Shown here: positions 1 through 6,679 of the stretch, in pieces
Layout: each line of letters opens with the position of its first letter
Position numbering within the stretch: the stretch's first letter is position 1
Source: Flavobacteriales bacterium
GTDB taxonomy: Bacteria > Bacteroidota > Bacteroidia > Flavobacteriales_D > Crocinitomicaceae
Direction: 5' to 3'
DNA: 12,075 nucleotides
Assembly: GCA_947462695.1 (NCBI GenBank)
Contig: CANHQC010000026.1
Coordinates: 1-12,075 of the forward strand
Made by a program: the position numbers and the translations under genes
Notes under the pieces: generated by a model
What the model was told of the DNA's origin: nothing
Seen by the model: the letters and a program-made list of their open reading frames with translations, nothing else
The model's database searches: none

Positions 1-321
1 ACCCGTATCCGTGCACACAAAGTGATCGTGTTGTTTCGAACCATGTGATTTTTCAAATTGAGCAATGTTCTTTCCAAATTGATGTTTTCGAACTAGATTA
101 CAAGCTAAGAGTAATTCGATGGTGTTGTATAGCGTAGCTCTCGAAACCCGGTAATTTTGATTCTTCATTTTAATGTAGAGTGATTCCACATCAAAATGTC
201 CTTGGTAATCATAAATTTCTGCTAATATGGCGAATCTTTCCGGTGTTTTTCGGTGACCATTTTGCTCTAAATAGGCAGAGAATATGCTCTTAACTGTGGT
301 ATGTAATTCTTGACTGGACAT
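1..321 (-). CDS. Fur-family transcriptional repressor, C-terminal part cut off by window edge
   Basis: A reading frame opens at an ATG (319-321, minus) and stays open to base 1, giving 107 residues of a metal-responsive Fur/PerR/Zur-type repressor. The N-terminal winged helix is visible: a TPER segment (26-29), GHFDVESLY (41-49) and the recognition region [12 protein letters not shown] (60-71). The dimerisation domain begins after FGKNIAQFE (82-90) and carries the metal-site signature QHDHFVC (97-103). Family members are usually about 130-160 residues, so roughly 40-50 residues lie beyond the edge. Fur proteins normally show CxxC here, but this one reads C103-T-D-T106. Which metal it senses (iron, zinc or peroxide via iron) cannot be decided from this fragment. 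It lies 87 bases downstream of gmhA on the same strand and has its own -7-like box overlapped by a palindrome. Confidence 0.9.
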   Translation of the reverse strand, partial: MSSQELHTTVKSIFSAYLEQNGHRKTPERFAILAEIYDYQGHFDVESLYIKMKNQNYRVSRATLYNTIELLLACNLVRKHQFGKNIAQFEKSHGSKQHDHFVCTDTG

Positions 322-327
322 CACATA

Positions 328-351
328 TTAAAAGCCAAATTTAGCTAATAA
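328..351. promoter_or_regulatory. Imperfect palindrome over the Fur-family promoter, possible operator
   Basis: A 24-base inverted repeat is centred between 339 and 340. Its halves are TTAAAAGCCAAA and TTTAGCTAATAA, and 9 of 12 base pairs are symmetrical. The inner core AGCCAAATTTAGCT has one mismatched pair. It covers the candidate -7 box of the Fur-family gene, where an autorepressor of this family could bind. The operator role is inferred from position and symmetry only. It does not match the classic E. coli Fur box. Confidence 0.35.
336..343 (-). promoter_or_regulatory. Candidate Bacteroidota -7 box for the Fur-family gene
   Basis: On the minus strand this reads TAAATTTG, an exact match to the TAnnTTTG -7 consensus of the Bacteroidota housekeeping sigma factor. 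It ends 14 bases before the ATG. No TTG -33 element is present at the usual 17-23 base spacing. The nearest candidate is TTC, 17 bases upstream. A short AT-rich motif like this can arise by chance, so support comes mainly from its position. Confidence 0.4.
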
Positions 352-408
352 ATACATCATGAATGACATACATGTTGGTTACTTTATGAAGTGGTTATCA
401 ACAAAAAG

Positions 409-993
409 TCACGATTTTTCACCAAAAAGCTCAAATTCAATCGCATCAATAAGGGAATGAATCACCTTGATATGAATTTCTTGAGCGCGATCAGCATATT
501 GGCTGAATGGTGCTCTAATTTCAACGTGACATTCATCAGCCATTTTTCCACCATCTCTTCCAGTTAAACCAATAACCTTCATTCCTTTGCTCTTAGCTGC
601 CTCAATTGCTTTTAGTACATTTCCTGAATTGCCTGAGGTTGAAATAGCCAACAGCACATCATTCGACTGCCCAACAGCTTCAATGTACCTAGAGAAAACG
701 AAATCATACCCGTAATCATTTCCTACGCAACTTATGTGACTTGGATCAGAAATTGAAAGTGCAGCGATGGCTGGCCGGTCGTTGCGGTAACGGCCTGATA
801 ATTCTTCAGCAAAATGCATGGCATCGCACATTGAACCACCATTTCCGCAGCTGATAATTTTTCCACCTGATTGTATGCGCTGAACCATCAATTGTGCGGC
901 CTCAACAATTCGATCAATGTTCTCGGCTGTATTGAAAAAAGTAAGCACTTGCTGACTTTCCGTTAATTGCGCAGAAATCCGTTCTGAAATCAT
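409..993 (-). CDS. gmhA: D-sedoheptulose-7-phosphate isomerase (phosphoheptose isomerase) GmhA
   Basis: A cytosolic SIS-domain isomerase that converts sedoheptulose 7-phosphate to D-glycero-D-manno-heptose 7-phosphate, the first step of ADP-heptose synthesis for LPS core or other heptosylated glycans. With the ATG at 991-993 it is 194 residues, close to the 192 of E. coli GmhA, and the two align from the first residue. Visible features are [18 protein letters not shown] (about 48-65), GRYRNDRP (67-74), SHISCVGND (85-93), [10 protein letters not shown] (117-126) and the C-terminal QEIHIKVIH (171-179). The expected zinc and catalytic residues are all present as H60, E64, Q171 and H179. A TTG at 1021-1023 would add ten residues with no counterpart in the family, so I reject it. 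No other heptose-pathway gene (such as hldE or gmhB) lies in the window. The gene is divergent from the SDR gene. Confidence 0.95.
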   Translation of the reverse strand: MISERISAQLTESQQVLTFFNTAENIDRIVEAAQLMVQRIQSGGKIISCGNGGSMCDAMHFAEELSGRYRNDRPAIAALSISDPSHISCVGNDYGYDFVFSRYIEAVGQSNDVLLAISTSGNSGNVLKAIEAAKSKGMKVIGLTGRDGGKMADECHVEIRAPFSQYADRAQEIHIKVIHSLIDAIEFELFGEKS

Positions 994-1004
994 GTTTTTT
1001 TTTT

Positions 1005-1012
1005 CAAAAATA
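1005..1012 (-). promoter_or_regulatory. Candidate -7 box for gmhA
   Basis: The minus strand reads TATTTTTG, matching TAnnTTTG and ending 11 bases before the gmhA ATG. A run of ten A residues on the sense strand lies between the box and the start codon. I see no TTG -33 element at the right distance, so the promoter call is tentative. Confidence 0.3.
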
Positions 1013-1053
1013 GACAAAATCAATTCGGTCTGTAATAATTGCAGTAAACATCT

Positions 1054-1061
1054 TACATTTG
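1054..1061 (+). promoter_or_regulatory. Candidate -7 box for the SDR gene
   Basis: TACATTTG matches the Bacteroidota -7 consensus TAnnTTTG, with 21 bases between it and the ATG at 1083. The TTG at 1059-1061, which could be read as a start codon, is the end of this box. That is one reason to prefer the ATG at 1083. No TTG at 17-23 bases upstream was seen; the nearest TTG, at 1039-1041, is too close. Confidence 0.35.
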
Positions 1062-1082
1062 AGTTGCACAGAAATAGCTAAA

Positions 1083-1871
1083 ATGGAATGGTCAGATAAG
1101 GTAGTTTGGATAACCGGTGCTTCTTCAGGAATAGGAGAGGAGTTAGCCTGTCAGGTTGCTCAGAAAGGCGGAATCGTCGTTCTATCCTCACGCAATGAAG
1201 AAGCGCTTAACCGTGTGAAAAATAAGTTAAGTGAGCCTGAAAAGCACATGGTTCTTCCGCTTGACTTGGAGAAAGGAACGTTTGATCAAGCTGTAGATCT
1301 TGTCGTTGCATCTTTTGGTCGTATAGACGTATTAATTAATAATGGTGGTGTTAGTCAACGTTCGTCAGTTATCGATACGCAGTTAGAAGTGGATCGAAAA
1401 ATTATGGAGGTCAATTATTTTGGTCCAGTAGCTTTAACGAAAGCTGTACTTCCTGTAATGATAAAACAGAAAAGTGGACATATCGTTGTGATTTCGAGCA
1501 TTGCAGGAAGGTTTGGATTTTTTATGCGATCCGCTTACAGTGCCGCCAAGCATGCATTATATGGTTTTTTTGAAAGCCTATTATTGGAAGTTGAAAAGGA
1601 GAATATTGCTGTAACAATTGTAAGTCCGGGAAAGATAAATACTTCTATTTCGGTTAACGCTTTGACATCAGATGGACAGCCGCACGGATTAATGGATAGA
1701 AATCAATCTACTGGTATGCCAGTCGATCAGTGTGTAAATCAAATGCTGAAGGCAATTGAACGCAAAGAGAAAGAGGTGCTAATTGGTGGGAAGGAATTAT
1801 TGGCTGTTCATATCAAGCGATTTTTTCCAGGATTATTTTGGAAAATTATTCGAAAGCAGTCAGCCACATAG
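1083..1871 (+). CDS. Short-chain dehydrogenase/reductase, DHRS7-like
   Basis: A 262-residue classical SDR enzyme, an NAD(P)-dependent oxidoreductase with a Rossmann fold. The cofactor-binding motif TGASSGIG is at 11-18, a basic SSRN segment (35-38) follows strand 2, and NNGG (86-89) replaces the usual NNAG. Catalytic residues are visible as N111, S139 (in ISSIAG), Y152 and K156 (YSAAK). The segment NNGGVSQRS and the hydrophobic C-terminal RFFPGLFWKII (246-256) resemble the DHRS7/DHRS7B branch, which acts on lipophilic carbonyl or steroid-like substrates in eukaryotes. The C-terminal helix may contact membrane. The substrate in this bacterium cannot be told from sequence. The ATG at 1083 is chosen over an upstream TTG (1059) because cofactor-binding SDRs begin only a few residues before the first strand. 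Confidence 0.9.
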   Translation: MEWSDKVVWITGASSGIGEELACQVAQKGGIVVLSSRNEEALNRVKNKLSEPEKHMVLPLDLEKGTFDQAVDLVVASFGRIDVLINNGGVSQRSSVIDTQLEVDRKIMEVNYFGPVALTKAVLPVMIKQKSGHIVVISSIAGRFGFFMRSAYSAAKHALYGFFESLLLEVEKENIAVTIVSPGKINTSISVNALTSDGQPHGLMDRNQSTGMPVDQCVNQMLKAIERKEKEVLIGGKELLAVHIKRFFPGLFWKIIRKQSAT

Positions 1872-1886
1872 ACAAACTGCCTTCGA
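1850..1886. terminator. Hairpin between convergent SDR and glyA genes, possible bidirectional terminator
   Basis: Arms TCGAAAGCAGT (1850-1860) and ACTGCCTTCGA (1876-1886) pair over 11 positions with a 15-base loop that contains the SDR stop codon. On the minus-strand RNA (glyA side) all 11 pairs form, one of them G-U. On the plus strand that position is an A-C mismatch. The minus-strand side is followed by an AT-rich stretch (AATAATTTT) rather than a clean U-run. The location between two convergent genes supports a transcription-ending role, but the form is not classic. Confidence 0.45.
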
Positions 1887-1901
1887 TAAATCACATACGT
1901 T

Positions 1902-3173
1902 TTACCATTGAAATAACGGACGGTGCTGCATCAGTGCATTAACCTCCTTTCGAACCGATTCGATGGTTTGTTCATTTCCTTTCGATAGGATAACTTTGTC
2001 TATTAACTCAACAATTTGAGGGATTTCATCATCATTCACACCTCTAGAAGTTAAGGCTGGAGTACCCACACGAATACCTGATGTAACGAATGGAGACTCT
2101 GTATCGAATGGCACCATGTTTTTATTGACAGTTATGTCAGCCAGAACTAGGGTGTTCTCTGCATCTTTACCTGTAACCCCTTTAGATCTCAAGTCGATAA
2201 GCATAGAATGGTTATCTGTACCACCCGAAATGATATGGTAACCGCGTTTCATGAATTCATCTGCCATAACAGCGGCATTTGTTTTCACCTGAGCCATATA
2301 TTTGGAATAATTTGGCGATAACGCTTCAAAGAACGAAACGGCTTTTGCGGCAATGACATGCTCTAATGGTCCACCTTGAATACCAGGGAATACAGCAGCA
2401 TCTAAAAGCGCACCCATTGATTTCAAATTACCATTGTTCCACTTCAGCCCAAATGGATTTTCAAAATTATGGCGCATCATGATGATACCACCTCTTGGGC
2501 CACGAAGTGTTTTGTGTGTTGTGCTCGTTACAATGTGGCAATGTTCCAGTGGGTCATTTAACAATTTAGTAGCAATTAATCCGGCAGGGTGCGAAATATC
2601 AGCCAAAACCAACGCACCGATTTCATCGGCTACTTTTCTTATTTTTTCATAATCCCAATCTCTTGAGTAAGCCGATGCACCACAAATTATCATTTTCGGT
2701 CGCTCACGTCGCGCAACTTCTTCCATTGCATCGTAATCAACGAGACCAGTTTCTTTACTTACACCGTAGAAAAAAGGACTGTAAAGTTTACCTGAGAAAT
2801 TAACAGGTGAACCATGTGTTAGGTGTCCCCCATGCGAAAGATCAAAACCTAAAATTTTATCACCGGGTTGCAAACAAGCAAGGAAAACGGCAGCATTTGC
2901 TTGTGCGCCCGAATGAGGTTGAACATTTGCCCATGTCGCACCAAAAAGTTCACAGAGACGGTCAATTGCCAATTGTTCAACTTGATCGACAATTTCACAT
3001 CCACCATAGTAACGCTTACCTGGCAGTCCTTCAGCGTACTTATTTGTTAATACGCTTCCCATAGCCTGCATAACTTCATCGCTTACAAAGTTTTCAGAGG
3101 CAATGAGTTCAATTCCGTGAGTTTGCCTTTCCTTTTCGAGTTGAATTAGTTGAAATAAAGTTGTATCCCTCAT
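1902..3173 (-). CDS. glyA: Serine hydroxymethyltransferase GlyA
   Basis: A cytosolic PLP enzyme that interconverts serine plus tetrahydrofolate with glycine plus 5,10-methylene-tetrahydrofolate, the main source of one-carbon units. At 423 residues it matches the family (417 in E. coli) and looks intact. Visible motifs are LIASENFVS (23-31), [15 protein letters not shown] (44-58, with the substrate-contacting E48 and Y56), [13 protein letters not shown] (85-97), [11 protein letters not shown] (190-200, with D192 and H195) and the PLP-lysine motif [12 protein letters not shown] with K221. The C-terminal segment [15 protein letters not shown] (364-378) holds the Arg that binds the substrate carboxylate. 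Its ATG overlaps the stop of the epimerase gene by one base (TAATG), implying translational coupling. It would be the last gene of the minus-strand block. Confidence 0.98.
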   Translation of the reverse strand: MRDTTLFQLIQLEKERQTHGIELIASENFVSDEVMQAMGSVLTNKYAEGLPGKRYYGGCEIVDQVEQLAIDRLCELFGATWANVQPHSGAQANAAVFLACLQPGDKILGFDLSHGGHLTHGSPVNFSGKLYSPFFYGVSKETGLVDYDAMEEVARRERPKMIICGASAYSRDWDYEKIRKVADEIGALVLADISHPAGLIATKLLNDPLEHCHIVTSTTHKTLRGPRGGIIMMRHNFENPFGLKWNNGNLKSMGALLDAAVFPGIQGGPLEHVIAAKAVSFFEALSPNYSKYMAQVKTNAAVMADEFMKRGYHIISGGTDNHSMLIDLRSKGVTGKDAENTLVLADITVNKNMVPFDTESPFVTSGIRVGTPALTSRGVNDDEIPQIVELIDKVILSKGNEQTIESVRKEVNALMQHRPLFQW

Positions 3174-4111
3174 TACAAAATTGAATTTAAATTGACATAA
3201 TTCGTTGCGTAAATTTTTTGCAGTCCTTCGTCAAGCCCTGTGTTTGGTTTATATCCTGTCATATGCAGTAATTTCTCTGAGCTACCAACGCGACGTTCGA
3301 CTTCATAATCGTACCTTCTTTTTGGCGCCTCAATGTATTGTATGCTTGATTGAGAAGCGGTGATGTCTTTTATTTTGACTGCAAGATCTTTGATCTGCCA
3401 TTCTTCCTCATTAGCGATGTTCACAATGTGACAGCCATCAACATCCATTAGGCGAACACAAGCCTCAACGGTATCGTCAATATAGGTGAAATCTCGTGTT
3501 TGTTGACCTGTACCAAAAACCGTGATGTCTTCGTTGTTCAAGGCCTGTTCAAAAAAACGTGGGACAACCATTCGGTTATCTTGGTTTTCTCCGTACACAT
3601 TAAAAAAACGAAGAGAAATAACATTCAGTCCTTTTTCTTCGTGGTGCGAAGCCAGGTAAATCTCATTGTACCTTTTCGCCATAGCATATGACGTTCTCGG
3701 ATCTACCAAAACTTCTTCCGTTAAGGCATTTTCAATCGCCGAATGGCCATAGATTCCACTTGTAGATGCATAAAGAATTTTCTTAATATTATTCACAGCA
3801 GCGGCTTCCACCACATTTCGCGTACCAATAACTTCTACATCCATTGTTTCTACTGGGTTGTCAGCGACAATGTCAACGCCAAGTACAGCAGCGAAATGGT
3901 ATACGACATCACATCCTTTACTTGCTTCTGTAACGGTGCTTAAGTCTCTTACATCACCTTTGATAAATTGTACGCTATCATAAGTTGATTTATCCAGTTT
4001 ATTTCCACGCAGTAGGGAATCTAAAACGCGAACTTCATGGCCATCTTTAACAAGGCGTTTTGCTAAGTTACTGCCTATAAATCCTGCGCCACCTGTAATT
4101 AATATTTTCAT
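3173..4111 (-). CDS. NAD-dependent epimerase/dehydratase (extended SDR, sugar-nucleotide type)
   Basis: A 312-residue extended short-chain dehydrogenase of the kind that modifies nucleotide-activated sugars (GalE/RfbB/UDP-glucuronate decarboxylase superfamily). GGAGFIG (7-13) binds NAD, with D31 at the end of strand 2 for the adenosine ribose. GDV (52-54) and YHFAA (71-75) follow. The catalytic set is ASTSGIYG (115-122), Y142 and K146 (YAMAK). RFFNVYG (168-174) and the sugar-nucleotide region around [16 protein letters not shown] (198-213) are also clear. Length is normal. I cannot assign the exact reaction (4-epimerase, 4,6-dehydratase or decarboxylase). It starts 34 bases after the NlpC/P60 gene and its stop overlaps the glyA start. 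Nucleotide-sugar products would feed LPS or surface polysaccharide, in line with the nearby envelope genes. Confidence 0.92.
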   Translation of the reverse strand: MKILITGGAGFIGSNLAKRLVKDGHEVRVLDSLLRGNKLDKSTYDSVQFIKGDVRDLSTVTEASKGCDVVYHFAAVLGVDIVADNPVETMDVEVIGTRNVVEAAAVNNIKKILYASTSGIYGHSAIENALTEEVLVDPRTSYAMAKRYNEIYLASHHEEKGLNVISLRFFNVYGENQDNRMVVPRFFEQALNNEDITVFGTGQQTRDFTYIDDTVEACVRLMDVDGCHIVNIANEEEWQIKDLAVKIKDITASQSSIQYIEAPKRRYDYEVERRVGSSEKLLHMTGYKPNTGLDEGLQKIYATNYVNLNSIL

Positions 4112-4145
4112 TTTTTAGTAGTTTTCGTAAGTATAAAAAAAGTGT

Positions 4146-4907
4146 TTAATTCATTCGTTTGATAAAAGAAAGTTGATGTGTTAATCGATCATTATCGCAA
4201 TTGAGTATACCTTTTTCATTGAACAAATCAATTCTAACCCTACCGGAGGCGTGTATGATCGATTCATTGGATTCAAGTATTCCTACGTGCGTAATTTTTC
4301 CTGTATTATTTGCAAAAAAAGCCACATCTCCACGTTTACGATCTTCAAATGAGATGGCATTTCCAAAATCAGCTTGTTGGTAGGCATCTCTCGGTAGATT
4401 AATGTCGAAAAAGCGAAAAATCAGTTGAATCAATCCCGAACAATCAATTCCACAATTTGTTTTACCTCCCCATTGGTAAGGAACATTTATCAAAGAAAGT
4501 GCGGCTTCTACAGGTGAATCAAATTTGTTGTATGAGGAGAGTGCTTCTCGTTCAAATTGATCATTTCCAATTGAAAAATTGGAAGGATTACCCCAAGGGA
4601 TATAAGAACCAATGGGCAATTGTTGCTTACCCCACGGGGTATGAATTGTTGTGCTGAAATCAAGCGAGAAATGAAGGCCATCTAGCCACCTTTTCAGTTC
4701 TTTATTGGTTAATAAAAGCAGGTGTTTTTCGTCCACATATCCTTCATAATTATCAAAGTAAGTCAAAATTTTACACCATGGACTTTCAGCTGAAAGAATA
4801 GTTACGGGTTCACCGAATACAAGTTGACTAACCTGTTCTGAAGCGTCTTTTTTATCGCTTCGAATAGGAGCGATAGAAACCATGCAATATGCCGATTGGT
4901 CCGTCAT
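4146..4907 (-). CDS. NlpC/P60-family cysteine peptidase with N-terminal SH3b-like region, no signal peptide
   Basis: A 253-residue protein of the YkfC/dipeptidyl-peptidase VI type, which in characterised members cleaves the gamma-D-Glu to diamino-acid bond in murein peptides. Residues about 5-65 look like a bacterial SH3 domain (VSQLVFGEPVTIL, then YEGYVDEKHL at 54-63). A second linker or SH3-like region follows, and the NlpC/P60 catalytic domain occupies about 130-253. The catalytic Cys is C156 in NCGIDCSGL, with H207 (THVGIL) and H219 (IIHASG) as the other active-site positions. The N-terminus (MTDQSAYCMVSI) has no signal peptide or lipobox, so the sequence predicts a cytoplasmic enzyme, which would suit recycling of imported wall peptides. 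Its ATG overlaps the stop of the DinB-like gene by four bases (ATGA). Confidence 0.9.
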   Translation of the reverse strand: MTDQSAYCMVSIAPIRSDKKDASEQVSQLVFGEPVTILSAESPWCKILTYFDNYEGYVDEKHLLLLTNKELKRWLDGLHFSLDFSTTIHTPWGKQQLPIGSYIPWGNPSNFSIGNDQFEREALSSYNKFDSPVEAALSLINVPYQWGGKTNCGIDCSGLIQLIFRFFDINLPRDAYQQADFGNAISFEDRKRGDVAFFANNTGKITHVGILESNESIIHASGRVRIDLFNEKGILNCDNDRLTHQLSFIKRMN

Positions 4908-5485
4908 CTTTTCGTTGGAAATTCAGGTTGACTAATCGTGTTTTTTATCTGCTGAATATGCCGCTCGTTATGGTAGATGACAAATTGAAGCGCATCACCC
5001 AAACGTAACCGAATAATTTTCGAAATGGAAATGGGTATTTTGACTTTTCGAAGATTGACCTGCTTAGCCGAATCTAAAATGTGCACTAATTCAAGTTGGT
5101 TTTTCAGAAAATTGACGACTGTATCATCTTCATTCAATTGGTTGTTTACCAGTGGATTGTATTGTTTTGGTGAGTGAAATCGGCGTTTAACGTTATTTGC
5201 GTTGCCTAATTTCATTGATTTCCAGGCTGACTTTCCAAGTGGCGAAGAAACAAATTGAGGAATGGGTTCTTTAAACCTTGTTTGTTCTATTCGCTTTACA
5301 AATTCCGTGTGGTAAAAACGTGCATATTCATTTAAGTGAATTAATGTCTGTTTTACACTCCAAGAATCGGTTGACTTTTGCCAATTCAATTGATTAGCTG
5401 ATAAGAAAGAAAGCTTTTTTTCCACATAACGACGGTTGTCATTTGTGACTAAAATTAATTGACTGATTAGTTCTGATGAAGTCAT
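4904..5485 (-). CDS. DinB-like (DinB_2/YfiT superfamily) putative metalloprotein
   Basis: A 193-residue helical-bundle protein of the DinB-like superfamily. The sequence shows the pattern typical of these proteins: LNWQKSTDSWSVKQTLIHL (33-51), carrying a first metal-ligand His (H50), and IYHNERHIQQI (170-180), carrying H172 and H176. Three His of this arrangement normally hold a divalent metal. Some relatives are bacillithiol or mycothiol transferases or damage-induced proteins, and most have unknown substrates, so no reaction is claimed. I chose the ATG at 5483-5485. An in-frame ATG at 5561-5563 adds 26 residues (MRNSRFLGVIN...) that do not look like the family, and it would run across the candidate promoter box at 5502-5509. 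The stop overlaps the NlpC/P60 start, making this the first gene of the DinB/NlpC/epimerase/glyA block. Confidence 0.8.
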   Translation of the reverse strand: MTSSELISQLILVTNDNRRYVEKKLSFLSANQLNWQKSTDSWSVKQTLIHLNEYARFYHTEFVKRIEQTRFKEPIPQFVSSPLGKSAWKSMKLGNANNVKRRFHSPKQYNPLVNNQLNEDDTVVNFLKNQLELVHILDSAKQVNLRKVKIPISISKIIRLRLGDALQFVIYHNERHIQQIKNTISQPEFPTKR

Positions 5486-5501
5486 TTGTTCGAGCGTGTA
5501 A

Positions 5502-5509
5502 CAAAAATA
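5502..5509 (-). promoter_or_regulatory. Candidate -7 box for the DinB/NlpC/epimerase/glyA block
   Basis: The minus strand reads TATTTTTG (TAnnTTTG consensus), with 16 bases between it and the preferred ATG at 5485. It lies in the divergent gap before surE. No TTG -33 element is seen at 17-23 bases upstream, so the call rests on the -7 match and its location. Confidence 0.35.
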
Positions 5510-5594
5510 ACAGTTATTCGGCTTCTTTGTGTTGATTACACCTAAAAATCGGGAATTTCTCATTCATTTTCCTAAGATTACTTAATTTCGCTTT

Positions 5595-6371
5595 ATGTCA
5601 GTGCAACAATCTTCACCACTTATTTTTATAACGAACGATGATGGGATTTCTTCAAAAGGAATCGCCTCACTCGTTGAGGTAGCAAAGTCGTTTGCCGAAG
5701 TAGTAATAATAGCACCAGACAAACCTCAATCCGGAATGGGGCATGCGATAACGGTTAATTCTATTTTAAGGCTGAACGAATGTGATTTTTTTCCTGGACT
5801 CACAGCTTTTTCCTGTTCGGGTACGCCTGTTGATTGCGTAAAGCTCGGGATTTATGAAGTGATGCACAGAAAGCCGGATTTAATTATTTCAGGGATCAAT
5901 CACGGTGAAAACTCATCTACAAATGTATTGTATTCTGGCACGATGTCCGCTGCTGTTGAAGGAGCAATGGAGAATATACCTTCCATAGGATTTTCTCTCG
6001 CAGATTACCATGCTGATGCCGATTTTTCTGAGGCACAAGATATTGCCTCAAAAATCATTTCTATTGCCTTGGAAAATCGTTTTCCAGATCACGTTTGTTT
6101 AAATGTGAATGTGCCGAAAAAATCTGATATTCCTGTAAAGGGCATTAGGGTATGTAAACAGGCACACGCATTTTGGGAAGATAGGTTTGAAAAAAGATTC
6201 GATCAATTTGGAAAGCCTTATTATTGGTTAACAGGAGAATTCAAAAATGAGGAAAACACCGCTGATTCAGATTTGTATGCGTTACAAAATGGGTTTGCGA
6301 GCGTTGTACCTATTCAGTTTGACATGACTGCATACCAACACCTCGAGTACTTTAAAAAATATAATTCATGA
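5595..6371 (+). CDS. surE: 5'/3'-nucleotidase SurE
   Basis: A 258-residue member of the SurE survival-protein family, a divalent-metal-dependent nucleoside monophosphate phosphatase (5'/3'-nucleotidase, often with exopolyphosphatase activity) in the cytosol. Its length is normal (253 in E. coli). The metal-site aspartates are D15 and D16 in ITNDDGISS. PDKPQSGMGHAIT (41-53) carries the conserved Ser of the site (S46), and SGINHGENSS (99-108) carries the metal-ligand Asn (N102). GTPVDCVKLGI (76-86) and YSGTMSAAVEG (113-123) are also standard family segments. The ATG has no Shine-Dalgarno sequence. The stop overlaps the next gene's ATG by four bases (ATGA), so it is probably transcribed with the membrane protein and lpxB. 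Confidence 0.96.
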   Translation: MSVQQSSPLIFITNDDGISSKGIASLVEVAKSFAEVVIIAPDKPQSGMGHAITVNSILRLNECDFFPGLTAFSCSGTPVDCVKLGIYEVMHRKPDLIISGINHGENSSTNVLYSGTMSAAVEGAMENIPSIGFSLADYHADADFSEAQDIASKIISIALENRFPDHVCLNVNVPKKSDIPVKGIRVCKQAHAFWEDRFEKRFDQFGKPYYWLTGEFKNEENTADSDLYALQNGFASVVPIQFDMTAYQHLEYFKKYNS

Positions 6372-6679
6372 ATTTAAGAAATTGGAACCGCGAACACACA
6401 AAAGGTTTGCTAATTGGAATTCTTTCGCCAATTGTATTCATACCCCTTGTGATTTTTATACTCTCTTGGGCACAAGATTATTACTTTTCTCAGCTGTGGT
6501 TCAAGTTTATGAACAACCACCTCGTACGCAGCAAGTATTTATCCATTGCGGTAATTTCAAACCTCATTTGGTTTTACAGATCCCTTAACAAGGAGAATTA
6601 TAATTTTTCAATGGGTATTATACTTGGCTCATTGTGTTATTTGCCATACATCATCTACGTTAATTTCGTCATCGCCTGA
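6368..6679 (+). CDS. Small hydrophobic membrane protein of unknown function, coupled to surE and lpxB
   Basis: A 103-residue protein that I do not recognise. It has a short basic N-terminus (NLRNWNREHTK) and three probable membrane helices at about 13-34, 56-71 and 80-101, separated by short polar loops (KFMNNHLVRSK; RSLNKENYN). There is no signal-peptide cleavage motif and no Cys or His cluster. It is very likely a real gene because its ATG overlaps the surE stop (ATGA) and its TGA overlaps the lpxB ATG by one base (TGATG), a pattern typical of coupled translation. The other reading frame over the same stretch lacks such junctions. Context suggests inner-membrane placement with the lipid A pathway, but no function is assigned. 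Confidence 0.8.
   Translation: MNLRNWNREHTKGLLIGILSPIVFIPLVIFILSWAQDYYFSQLWFKFMNNHLVRSKYLSIAVISNLIWFYRSLNKENYNFSMGIILGSLCYLPYIIYVNFVIA

Noticed and set aside
322..408. Classical E. coli-type Fur box in the gap before the Fur-family gene
   Set aside because: ATACAT repeats and CATG motifs are present around 350-375, but no arrangement matches the GATAAT-type consensus well.
994..1023. TTG-initiated N-terminal extension of GmhA
   Set aside because: The ATG at 991-993 aligns with the E. coli start; the extension has no family counterpart and crosses the candidate -7 box.
1059..1082. TTG-initiated extension of the SDR protein
   Set aside because: Its TTG is the end of a -7-like box, and the ATG at 1083 gives the normal short lead-in to the cofactor-binding motif.
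2434..3064. Plus-strand open frames opposite glyA (for example 2434-2652 and 2807-3064)
   Set aside because: They lie wholly antisense to an intact, highly conserved glyA, overlap each other in different frames and show no recognisable domains.
3500..4657. Plus-strand open frames opposite the epimerase and NlpC/P60 genes
   Set aside because: Short shadows of real genes with no coding character of their own.
5486..5563. 26-residue N-terminal extension of the DinB-like protein
   Set aside because: It does not resemble the family, and the candidate promoter box lies within it; the ATG at 5485 gives the expected beginning.
6382..6588. Alternative plus-strand frame inside the small membrane protein gene
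   Set aside because: The other frame has start/stop overlaps with both neighbours and clear membrane helices; this one has neither.
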